Shown in pieces: positions 33,201 to 45,200 of a DNA stretch of 64,000 nt. Each line of letters opens with the position of its first letter. Positions within the stretch are counted from its first letter, which is position 1. Source of the DNA: Symbiodinium natans (lineage: Eukaryota > Sar > Dinophyceae > Suessiales > Symbiodiniaceae); the NCBI GenBank assembly GCA_905221605.1, contig CAJNDS010001724.1, positions 444,916 through 508,915 of the forward strand, read 5' to 3'. A model generated the notes under the pieces. That model had not been told where the DNA came from, did no database searches, and worked only from the letters and a program-made list of their open reading frames with translations. Made by a program: the position numbers and the translations under genes.

Positions 33201-36200
33201 GTTTAGGGTTTAGGGTTTAGTTCCTCCCCCAAGTCAAATTCTGCCCTGCCCCTAGCTGCTCAGGGCTGTAGCAGGTGACAACATGAGCCCCATACAGTGC
33301 ATGTGCATGCTGCAGAGCTGAAGGTGTCAAAACCATGCTTCAGGATTTGGCGTTCAGGTTTAGGGTTTTGGGTTTAGGGTGCCTAAACCCTAAACCCTAA
33401 ACCCTAAACCCTCAAGCCTGAACCCTGAACCCTAAACCCTAAACCCTAAACCCTAAACCCTGTCCGACTTGGAGGCTTTGAATGGGCTGACTGGGCGACC
33501 TCTGATTACAACCCTCGTACCTGTCAGGACCTGGTGCCAGTAGATGCTGCCTGCATTGGTTTAGGGTTTAGGGTTGAGGGTTCAGGGTTTAGGGTAGTTC
33601 CCCAATGCCAAAGTAAGGTCTTACGGCGAGACCATGGCCTCTCTTACCTACGGCACCAACGCGATGGGCCTCACTGGCGGCTTAACCTGAGATGGACTTT
33701 AATCATCCTAAGCCCTTCAAAGTATGCATTCGATTCAAGCGAGCCTTTTCTTGTAGCTTCGCCCCCAAGTCCTACTTGAAAGTCATAACCCTAGACCCTA
33801 ATAAACCCCAATAAACCCTAATCAACCCTAATAAACCCTACTAAACCCTAAACCCTACAGAAAAGGAGGATGGCTCTCATGCCTAAGGATTTTTGCAGCC
33901 CCCCAGCACCGCCAAGACTCACACAGACTTGTGCGGGCCAACAGTTGGGTTGTGAGTACCTTGGGGGTTTAGGGTGCCGGGGTAAACTGGAGAGTCCTGC
34001 ATCCTAAGACTACTATAATTCCTATTCAGGTATTGTGAACCCTGAACCCTAAACCCTAAACCCTAAAACCTTTCAGGGTTTCATGGTCGTCCCAAAGGTA
34101 GTCTCACCTCGGTCATGAGCAAAGGCTCCAGTAATCAAAGGAAATGCTGGGACTAAAGAAGGGACCCTTATAAGGGACCTTAGGGGTTATGTAGGGGCTA
34201 CTTTGATAGAGGGACTATATAAGGTATATATAGGGGTGTATGTAGGGGAATAAGATTAAAGGCCCCTTCTAGGGGTGACTGTTCGAGGAGGGTTGATACT
34301 TGGGTCGGGGCGTGAGGTCAGCGTTGGCAAACCCTAAACCCTAAACCCTAAATCCTAAACCCTAAAGCCTAAACCCTAAAAGAGCCTTGTCCCCTAGCAG
34401 CCTTCCGAGGAGACCTGGATTGCAAGACCACCCAGCTGATCCTTGTCTGCTCATAGGGGGTCGGATGAGGGTTTAGGGTTTAGGGTTTAGGGTTTGGGGT
34501 TTAGGGCACCCCGTTTTGGCTCATAGAACCCCGCTCCCCAGGTTCATGGTTCCTTGCAAGAAACATATAGGGTTCTTAAGGGAGGGGGGGTTCAAGGTTT
34601 AGGGTTCAGGGTTTAGGGTTTAGGTTTAAGGTCAATGGACTAAAGGAGGGGCCGTTGTAAGGGACCTTAGGGGTTATGTCGGGGCTACTTAGGTATATAA
34701 TAAGGACTATATAAGGTATATGCAGGGGTTATATAGGGGAATGTGATTAAGGGTCCTTTCTAAGGGTCCCTCCCTTTATCCTTTAACAACCCAAGATTCC
34801 CTACTACTCCCTAACGCTCCCGAAGCTTCCCCAAGGTTCCGCATGGTACCCATGAACCCCCCTCCCTGCAGGACCCTATAAAAGTAGGGTTACTCGGAGG
34901 GTCACGGGTAGTTAACTTAGTTGTAAGTCACAGGTCGAGGGTTTAGGGTTTAGGGTTTAGGGTTTAGGGTGGCCCTTGGGAAGCAGAAGGGTTGCTTGAT
35001 TGCTCGGGGCGAACTTTAAAAGAGCCTTCAAAGGTTGATGGCCCATATTCCGAAAAAAGATTGTAGTAGCAGACGCCCTAAACCCTAAACCCTAAACCCC
35101 AAACCCCAAGATTCCGAAGGTTTGGGCATGCTTTCAGAGCAGGGGGTCCAGGGATGGCCCCTGTTGCAGCCGGGGATGAGCCCGAATTCCAAAAGCCTTG
35201 GAGCCCGAAACCCAAGCCCTGAACCTTAAAACCCTAAGCCCTAAAGCCGCAAACCCTAAACCCTTAACCCTTAACCCTTAACCCTAACCGTAAGCCCTAA
35301 ACCCTAAACCTGAACCCTAAACCCCTTTTGGGAACTGGGAGTTTCGACTTTTGCGGCCTTTGCGTGTGCTTGCTTTGTTGCGACTCTGGCGCAACTTCCT
35401 TCAAGACAGTACCTGAAGGTTCACGGATACTTACAGGGTTCCAAGTACCCCGAATTAGATACCACACTTGGTAGGCTGCGAGGTTCATGGGGTAGAAAGA
35501 AGTAGGCTATAAGTACCCTGAATAGAGCGGTAAGTATAGTGACCATACGAATCCAGACCCGAAACCCCATAACCCTACCCCAAAAAAAAAAAAAGCCTGC
35601 AAGCCGCATGAGACCCGTAAAACCTGCATTACAAAAACCCCGATAAAAACCCTACAAACCTTAAATCCAGAAACTTAAACCCTGCAAACCCTCATTAACC
35701 CGTTCATCTACAAGACAAGCCCTCATGAAACCCAAAATCCAAACCCTAAAACCCCTAAACCCTACAAACCCTACAAACCATGAACCCTACACCCTATAAA
35801 CCCTACTAACCCTGCCAAACCCTAAAAGCTATAAACCCTATTCAACCCTTCAACCCTACAAGCCCTATAAACCCTAAACCCCATAAACCCGACAGACCCT
35901 CATGAAACCCAGCATCCAAACCTCCCCAAAAACCCTACAAACCCTCATTCAACCGCACATCTACCCGACAGACCCTCATGAAACCCAGCAACCTCCCCGA
36001 GCAGCACAGGAACGAGCTGGTCGTCCATTTCACATCGGACGGGCGCGAGCTGGAAGTGCAGACCTCTGCTTTTCGGTTTTGGGGTTCGTAGGGTTCATAG
36101 AGGTTTACAGGGTTTTGAGTTTAGGGCGTTCATAGATTTCATAGGTTTCATAGGGTTCAAAGGGTCCATAGGGTCCTTAGGGGTCACAGTCTTCACAGTT

Positions 36201-39200
36201 CATAGCGTTCACATGGTTTAGAGTTTAGGTTTCGGCGTTCTGGGCGTTTAGGGGTCGGGGTTAGGGTTGCTTTGGGAGGGGGGAGGGAGGGGCGAGAGGG
36301 TTTGGGGTTCAGTCGTTCAGGCGTTCAGCGTTGAGGCCTAGAGCTGCAGGATTGCGCACTTGTCAGAGCGAGGCATGCAAAGATACCAGGTTCAAGAACC
36401 GAATCACCCTAAGCCGTAAGCCCCAGAAGCCAGCCCTTGCAGCACCTCAAGCCGTTGAACTGAAGTTATGGAGCCCCTAGTTAAAAACCCCGATAGGCAA
36501 GAACGAATACCTCATACCTTATCATTCCTAGCTTATTCTGAGACCTACCTTGTACCCTAAACTCTACACCCTGTACCCTAGAATTGCTCTGCCCTGTGCA
36601 AGCGTGAGAGTCGATTCCCCGAACCCTAAAGCCTATAAACCCTATAAGCCCTATGAGCCTATGCAAGCCCCATAAGCCCTGCAAACCCTGTAAACGTTCT
36701 AAACCCAAAGCCTGAAAGCCCAAAGCCCATGAACCCCATTAACCTTACACCCTATTAACCCTATAAAGCCTTTAACCCATAAAGCCTCCAAACCAAACAT
36801 AACCCCTCCCCCCCACCCGCCCTAAACCTTAAACCCTATAAACCCCGCAAACCCCTAAACCCTATAACCCCTATAAAAAACTTTATAAAGACCCTATAAA
36901 ATGTGGGAGCGCCAAACTCCCAGGTCCGCTTGGAGAGCCAGGACCTCCTACTGCCCATAGCAACGCCCCTGGGGCGAATTTAGGGGTTCAGGGTTTGGGG
37001 TTTAGGGGTTTTTGGCCAATTTGGGGGTTTATGAAAATAAGCGGGGACCCCGAAAAACGACCCCCTAATATCAGGCTTCCCTTTTTTTAAAGGACCCCCC
37101 CATAAGGTACCCCTAATATCGGAAACCCCCATTTATGGATTCAGGGTTTAAAGGGTTGAGGGTTGAGGGGTTTGGTTGCAAAAGTTTGGGTTTAGGGCCC
37201 CTGGGGCTGGTCCAGGGTTTAAAAGTGTTAGAGGGTTGAGGGGCTTGGTTGCAAGAGGTAGAGAAAGGTTTAGTGACCATGAATGTTCCAACAATACGTG
37301 TATGCATATGTACATATATATGCACATCTTGTTTGGCAGACTTTCGGTTTCTTATGAGGGCCTCGAATCTCCTAGAAAGTTCTTGCGGTGCTCTTCCGGA
37401 GTGGCGGAGAGCAATGCTACCGGGCGCCCTCTTCTGTGAGACTTTGTGCACTTACTTCGTCCAGGGCCGGGCTGAGGTGAATGTTCATGACTTTGTCATA
37501 GTGGGGTAACATTTTCGATTTTTAAGGGTACCTAAACTCAATAAGGGAGAGTTTGCCATTTTTTAATACGATCCCAACCATGAACTAGATAAGGGGTAGC
37601 GCGGTTTTGATATCGAGGGTGTATTTTATATCTGTGCATTCCCTCCACTTTTGCTTCCATGTATGTTGCACTTACTTGTGCCGCTCAAGCCCTCTGAGTA
37701 AAAAGGTTAGGCGCGCCCCTGCTCATGGCTTAACGGATAACAACTGGTGGATTTCCCAAACTATAGGTTATCAGCCGTAGGCTCCCCGGAGCTTGCGGCA
37801 CCACTGACCTGGAGTTTCAACTCAGTGCATGGGTGACAGCCCCGAGCTGGTCCCCACCGAGGTAGCAACTGATCTCGGTACAGACGGATTTACAGACGCA
37901 GAATCCGCGGAGATGGACCTCTCAGGCACTTTGGCTATGCCACCGTCTACGGATGGCCGTGGCCTAGTGCTGGAAGAGAATGCAGCAGCAGCTAATGTGT
38001 TTGCGCCAAACGCACCTTCTCCTTTCGTAGGACTAGGAGCTCCGCAGATCCACATGTACCGACAACAGTTTCAGCAGAACATCACGATAGGTGAAACACC
38101 TGAACAAACAAGACTTCTCCTCACTGAGTTAGAGAACGAAGCAGAGTCCAGGCACCAGAGGTTCCGCCTAGCTGCTGAAGAAGCCCATGATCAACAAATC
38201 GCAGATGTTGAAGAAGGGCTAACAGGCAGCACGAGGAAGTCGTTGCTAGACTTGAGTCTGAAATTGCTAGCCAAAGGTATAGCTTTGTCGCGAGGACCCA
38301 AGGTCTCTTTTCAGAACTCCAGCAACAAAGCCAGATAATCAATTTTCAGTCAGAACATTTTTCCGATGTTGGTTCGCAAATCACACGTCTCAGGACAACT
38401 CTGGTTGAAGAGGCTGAACAAAACAAGAGGGAAAGCATTAACGAGATTGGGGAATGGTTTGGGAGAGAGCATGATGAGGCAATGAAAAGGTACCGCAGTA
38501 TAGCCCTGGAAACTGAAGAGCAAATGAGGATTCAAAACATGACCCTCCAAGATGAATTATCATCAATGGAGCGTGCGCTCCAGCTCGAACAGGACAGGAA
38601 TTTAGGTATCAATCCCTCGCAGCAAGCTCAGCTTCCCAGCGCCACTGCCCCAGTTGCTCCAGCGCCAAGCGCCGGGCTTAGTGCTCCGTGTGCCCCTCAG
38701 TTTTCAGATCCGAGTGTGATTCCGATGAACATCAGGGCATTGTTTCCAAACTTCAGTTTTGGCGGTGTGGCAACTACTGCCACTCCAACAGGACCACAGG
38801 GTCCGGTTTCTGCCCCAGGGACCCCAACAGCATCAGCTAACGTCCCAAATCTAGGATTCTCTAGTGGTGGTTTGAACGCCGGAGCCCCTGGTCTTGCGGC
38901 CCCAACGGGCACGCCGGGAGGTCCGGCAGCCACAGGAGCCGATTTAATCGCACAGACGCAGCAAGCGCTGCTTGAAGCCGCCAAGCTTCTTAAAGGAGAC
39001 AAAAGCGGTGAAGATGACAAACCAAAGGTTAAAGAAGCTGAAACCATCCGCCTGCCGGATTTCCCTAACCCCGAAACCTACCGTGCATGGAAAACCGCAA
39101 CACGGGAAGCAGTTAGGGCAGCTTCAGATAGACCAGATGAAGCCTTCTCTTGGATTCTAGAGGTGTATTCTAAGAATGCTGATCATGACAAGCTTCGTGA

Positions 39201-42200
39201 GCCCGGTAAGTTTCTCACGCTGGATACCAAAATCCTAGCCGCTCTCACTAAGGTCGCCAAAGGTGAGTTATCTCGACAGGTACTCACTTTCAAGGAAACC
39301 GAGGCGGTTCAAGGACGTGCCGTACGAGGGCGCCAGGTCTTGCTCATGTTTGATCAGTACTTCAAAACAAATGAAGAGGTAGGATCGCTCTATTCGGTAG
39401 AAGACCTTTTGAAGGTTACACTGCATAGTGACGATCTAACCACATTTCTGCACAATTGGGAATCAGTCATTGCTGGCATGAGTCATGTCCCAGAAGAAAT
39501 GGTTCTGCGTGATATCCTTCTTCGGCAAATCCGAAAGTCCTCAAGAATGAAGTATGATTTGGAAATCTACGACAGGGCGAAAGAGGGTTCTGCCTCACAC
39601 TCCTATGCGTTCTTGTTGAAGTCAATCCGGGATTTGTTGACCCGTGAAAGGATGCGCAAGAACAGGGATAGAATCGCCAAGTCTCATGGGGACAAGTTTG
39701 GTGCTCCTGTTGTTGAAGGCGGAAGGCCGACACGCCCTCCGTCGAGGAGCGGCCGCGGAAGGGATCGCTCTGCCGGTAGCCAGTCCAATTCAAAGTCAAG
39801 GTCTCGCTCTAGGACCCCATCCAGATCTAGATCACCTAGCCGATCGCAAAGCCCAAAGCCAGTTTGCTACGACTTTCAAAAGGGTAAGTGCACCAGGGGT
39901 GACAAGTGCAAGTTTTCGCACAAACCCCGTTCGCAATCCCCTGTTCGCACTGCCCCGAAGAAGAAACAGGTCTGCACGTTTTGGAAGAAGGGAAAGTGCA
40001 CTAGGGGAGATAAGTGTCGTTTCTTGCATAGGGAACCGAGCCCTACTCCCCCAGGTGGTGAAAACGCAGCCCCGGCCCCTAAGGGCCCAGACAAACCAAG
40101 GTCCCCGTCACCCGCGCCAACGCGCAGGAAACCAAGCCGTGGACGCTCTAAGGAAAAGGATAGGAAGGCCGCATGCTGCATCTCGCTTGCGGCTGCAGCC
40201 TCAGCTGGTCCTGATGAGAGTGAACCACAAGATGGGGACGAAGACTACTGGGAAGTAGACTTCAAAAGGGGTGAAGCTGTTAGGCACCATCTGAAGTACA
40301 GAAGTACTATGTACAAGCCCGAAGTGTCATGTCCTGTTGCTCTTGAAAGGTTGAAGGGTAAGGCCAAAGTGATCAAGACGCTTCCCATTTCTCCATACAC
40401 TGCAAAGGAGAACTGGGACTGGAAAGAGGGAAGAGGGGGAACCGGCGATAAGATGCCGTGGACCGGCAAGACTGTTTTCAAGATCAAAGAACAAAACAAG
40501 AAGGTCAGGTTTTGCGACAAACCTAAAGTCAGGGAAATCCCTTTTGAGGGAAAGGGGTACAAACATTCCTACAAAGTTCGCAGGTACAATACTTGCTATG
40601 CTGATGCGGAAAACTGCCCTAAGCCTGACGCTAACGACCTTCAGGTTGCAATTAGGAACGCAAGGGAACTCAAGATGCTTCTTGCCCGGCATGAGGGGGG
40701 AGAGAAGACCGATTGCCATTTAGAGTGTGATGAGCCTGATTCTCTAATGTGTGGGATGTGCAAGCACGTCGTTGAGAGCTCAGAGATCGCTTGTCCAGGG
40801 ATCGCCACACCCTTAGAATTCCTTGCTGACACAGGAAGCGAGGAGGACCTTATCAGCGAAGCTGATCGTGCTATGTACTTCGGCGAAGAGCCAGTAGGCA
40901 ATGCAACACGACAAGTGAATCTCATCACTGCTAATGGTAACGTCAAAGGTGACAAGTCGGTTAGGATCGACTTCCCGGAGTTTGGCAAAGAGCTAGAGTT
41001 CTATGTTCTCAACAGCACCCCTCCTGTTTGCTCCGTAGGCAGAAGGTGCATGGAGGACGGTCATGAGTTCCACTGGTACCCCAAAAGGCCGCCTTACTTT
41101 GTTGCGCCCAATGGTCAAAGACTAAGGTGTAGAATGAGAGGTATGGTCCCAGTGCTAGGGGGAGGAGCAATGGCCGCTCCAAGCACTAAGGAGGAAGCCT
41201 CAGGTTCTCTCGGACGACCAATTTTGTCCGAGGGTTTTCAGAAAACTGCCGCCCAATAGGGCCGGCCGAGGCTTTCGCAGGAGCAGCAGAGGAACGAGAT
41301 CCAGTGGTCGAGCACCCCAATCCTGAGATCTCCGCAGCCATCAATGAGGTGCCGCCGATAGATATCCCCAAAGAGAAGCTCAAACGACCAGGTTGGGTTT
41401 CGCACCCAAATGCTAAGTACTTGATTGTCGGACACAAACCAAAGACGTTTCGTACTGCCACACCAAGGTTTCCAAGATGCGAAGTCAGATCTACTTGGTT
41501 GTTCAGGGAAGGTTCTTGGGTCAAGGTTGAGGATAAAGTGAACGTCAGGGAGCTTGACAACAAAGTTGCCCGACTGGAGGGTAATCCAATCCTGAGCCTC
41601 ACTATCTTCGAAGACCCCGATGTTGAACCTGACAGTGACAACGAAGGAAACGCCCGCAGTCTTGCAGAGGCCGATCTGAAAGCTGAAGCCAAATCTGTTG
41701 AGCACTTGTTCTCGCACAGGCCCAAGAATCCGTTCTGCGAGGTATGTCAGCGCGCAAAGATGTTGGCTCCCCAAGCCCGCAAAAAGGGGGGCTCAAGTAC
41801 CATTGTGTCAAAGGCCTTTGGGGATCACATCACTGTTGACCATATCATCACTCGTGACCTTCGTGACCATGGGTTCCAGGACGAAAGGGTCGCACTTGTT
41901 GTTAAGGACGTGTTCACCAAATTTCGTTACGTCTACCCCTCTCCGACTAAGTCAAGCGATCAGTGTTTTGAAGACCTTCTTCACTTCCTAGGTCAAGAAG
42001 ATGCAGTTGGCGTTTTCTACTCAGACAACGCACCTGAACTTCATGCCGCTATCAAAAGCCTAGGTGTCCGACATGTTACATCCCGCGAATATGTGGACAC
42101 CAACAAGTCGGTAATCGAAAGAGAAATTCGGACGATTTTGGAAGGGACTCGCTCCAACCTTGTTCAGGCGGGTCTCCCCGACAAGCTTTGGCCGTTGGCC

Positions 42201-45200
42201 GCCCAACACCACGCAATGGCACTCAATGCAACTAAGAGGCTTGACAACGGGATTGTTCCCTGGGAGGCCAGGTATGGGGAACCGTTTTCAGGGATTATGA
42301 TTCCTTTTGGTGCACGTGTGTTGTACTGGAACAACCCCAAACAGAACATTCCTGCGAGCTCTAAGTTTGCGCCGACCGGTGTTGAGGGAATATTTCTTGG
42401 TTACCACGTTCAGCCTGGCTTCGTTTGGAAGGAGGAATACCTCGTCACCCCCGTTAAGGGTTGTGACTTTGCGTTCGAGATAGGAAACTTTCCCATCCTG
42501 AGGTCGAAGCGAATGGAGCTGTTGCCTGGGGATTTCACATTCCCAATGAGATCCGAACAGCTCGCACTGCAGGAGAGCCTCCGTAAGCCGACCCTCGCAG
42601 ATCAGGACTGCTCGTGGGGAGGCACAGATGGTGCCGGACCACGCGCCCCGCCTGGGGATTCGCCGGACGAGCCTTTGCCTCCGCCCGGTGTGCCTGATTT
42701 GGACGGCTCCGATCTGAAGGATCGTTTGTCCGAGTACTTGGACCAAGTGGCTAAGGAAAACGAGGACTATGTTCCCGAAGATGTCGGAGCTGTGGAGGAC
42801 TGGCTGGGGAGGAATGCTCCTGGATCCTCTAAGGAAGCAACATCCGTGCCTAAGGCCTCATCTACTCTACCAAGACATGACCCCAAAACCATGCCTGACG
42901 GGAAGAAAGTCCCCAAAGGGTATAACTGGGACGGGGTGAGGTTGGTTAGAGATAAGAAAGGTTCCAAAAGGCCACCTGATACTCCTTCGGAATTTTGGCA
43001 CATGTATTCCAAGGCACAACGGGAGGCTGACATTGAAAGATTCGAACGCAAGAAGGCTCGTGAAGCCGAGGAAGATGCTCGCAAGGCCCTTAGAGACTCC
43101 CCGGCCATGCCTGTCATCGCCGAGCCTGACCCCGAGCCCCATAGGGATCGCATGGCGTCCTTGTATTGGGCCAAACTTGGTCAGGTTGCGAGTGAGATGT
43201 TTGCTGCTGTTGCCAGGGTTGTCGGGCCTAAAGAAATCGAAAGTACTCCCGCTGCGAAAGAAGCCATGGACCGAGAATGGAAGAAACTTGCCGATAAGTC
43301 TTGCTGGCTCGAAAAGAAGGTTCGAGAATACCGGGATGTTGCCGCGGAAGCCAAACACAAGAATGTCAAGGCCCATTTCGGGAAAATCTTTGAGATTTGT
43401 TCGGTCAAGGGGGATGAACTCCCGGACGGGCACCCCCAGAAGAAATGGAAGGGTCGTAGTGTTTTCCAGGGCAACAACGTCCAGGACGAAAATCACGATC
43501 ACGCCATTTTCGCCGAACTAGGATCAAGCCCCGCTAGTATGGAGGCCGGGAAAATCATCGATGTGTTTGGTAGCCAACCCGGGTACGTGAAACAGCAGGC
43601 TGATGGCATCGCTGCATACACACAAGCCCTTTTTAAAGGCATCGAAACGTGGGTCCGTCTCCCTCGAAACAGATGGCCTAAAGAATGGTCTGGGTATGAA
43701 GATCCTGTTTGCCCACTCAGGCTCGCTTTGTACGGCCACCCTGACTCAGGTGGTATCTGGGAAAGGTACTGTACCGAACAGTTAGAGAGTGTTGGTTTTA
43801 CTGCAGTTCTACCCGACATTTGGCATTCTGTTTTCTACCATGCTGAACTAGATTTGTTGCTTGTTGTGTACGTTGATGACTTCAAGATGGCCGGCCCCCA
43901 AGACAAAATCAACAAAGGTTGGGAGTTGATCGCTAAGGTGATTGACATGGAACCAGCCGAGGTCTTGGGACGGTACTTCGGGTGTCATCACGTTGAGCAA
44001 AATCAGGTCCAGCTTTCACGGGAGGACCACCCATTTGCTTACGTCTTCGACAAGAAGCACGCTAGCCCAGCTGCCGACTACCAAGTCCGGCCGAACCGCA
44101 AAGAGGACTTCTGGGAGGTCGACGCTGAGTTAGCTGCAGTCGTTAGGCATCACATCTATCCTCGTAGGAAACTTTATGTGCCTACACAGGACGACGTGTC
44201 GAAATTTCCCCACATAAGCTGTCAACGAATCACGGTGTTTGATGATGGTAGGGACCCTATCCATGATGACTTGAATCAGGGGGGCCCCGCGGACCAATCA
44301 GGTTGGTGGACTGGGAGAACATATTTCCCTATCACAGAGGTCAGTGACGAGGACTTTTCTCATGCTCTCGCAGCTAAGCACAATAAACCCAAGCGGTCCA
44401 AAGCCGAAGCTAAACGAGAAGCCCGACAGAGTAAGTTCAAGAGCACTGAATCTATCAGTCAGGGAAAGACCCCTTCCATGACTGTGCCCGTGAACGTTGT
44501 GTACTACGACATGCGGGATTTCTTGGTGTCCTGTGTTGATAGGTACTGTGAGTTGGCCAAGGTCGACAAGAAATCCCTGAAGCACGTAGCGACTCCTTTT
44601 CATGAGAACCGGGTAGCAAAAGTTCTGGAGAACAATGAACCTAGTGGTAAGCTGCAACCTATTGCTAGCCGCGTACTCATGAAGGTTTTGTTCGCTGCGA
44701 GAATGGCCAGGTGGGACTTGTTACGCGCCACTCAGGCACTGGCATCCAGAGTCACCAAGTGGTCTCGCGACTGTGACGTTGCTTTGCACAGGTTGATCAG
44801 TTACATAAACTCTTCTCTTGAAGTTCGGATGAGGGGATTCATAGGGGATCGCATTCAGGATTGTAAGTTGTGGATGTTCTGCGATGCTGACCACGCTGGT
44901 AGCCACGACAGTAAATCCACTTCAGGCTGTGCCCTTTACTTGGTAGGCCCCAATACTTACTTTCCCCTAAATGCTTTTTCCAAGAAACAGACCAGCATCA
45001 CCACTTCAAGTACGGAGAGTGAGGTTGTGGCTGCCAACCAAGGTATTCGTGCCCAGGGTCTGCCCAGCCTCAGTCTTTGGATTTTCCTGTGGCGTGAGGT
45101 TGCGAGTAGGACCGCCAGCTACCAAGCTAGGCCGAAAACCAAATCTAATCAAAGGGAAAACGACATCATTGCACGAATTGATCCTGAACTTGATGAGATC

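Noticed and set aside
34510-34535. Spliced-leader relic (CCGTTTTGGCTCA)
   Set aside because: Only a partial match to the dinoflagellate spliced leader, not at a gene start and not followed by an ORF.
40641-43502. Minus-strand and shifted frames over the copia ORFs
   Set aside because: Shadows of the long + frames, which carry all the family motifs.
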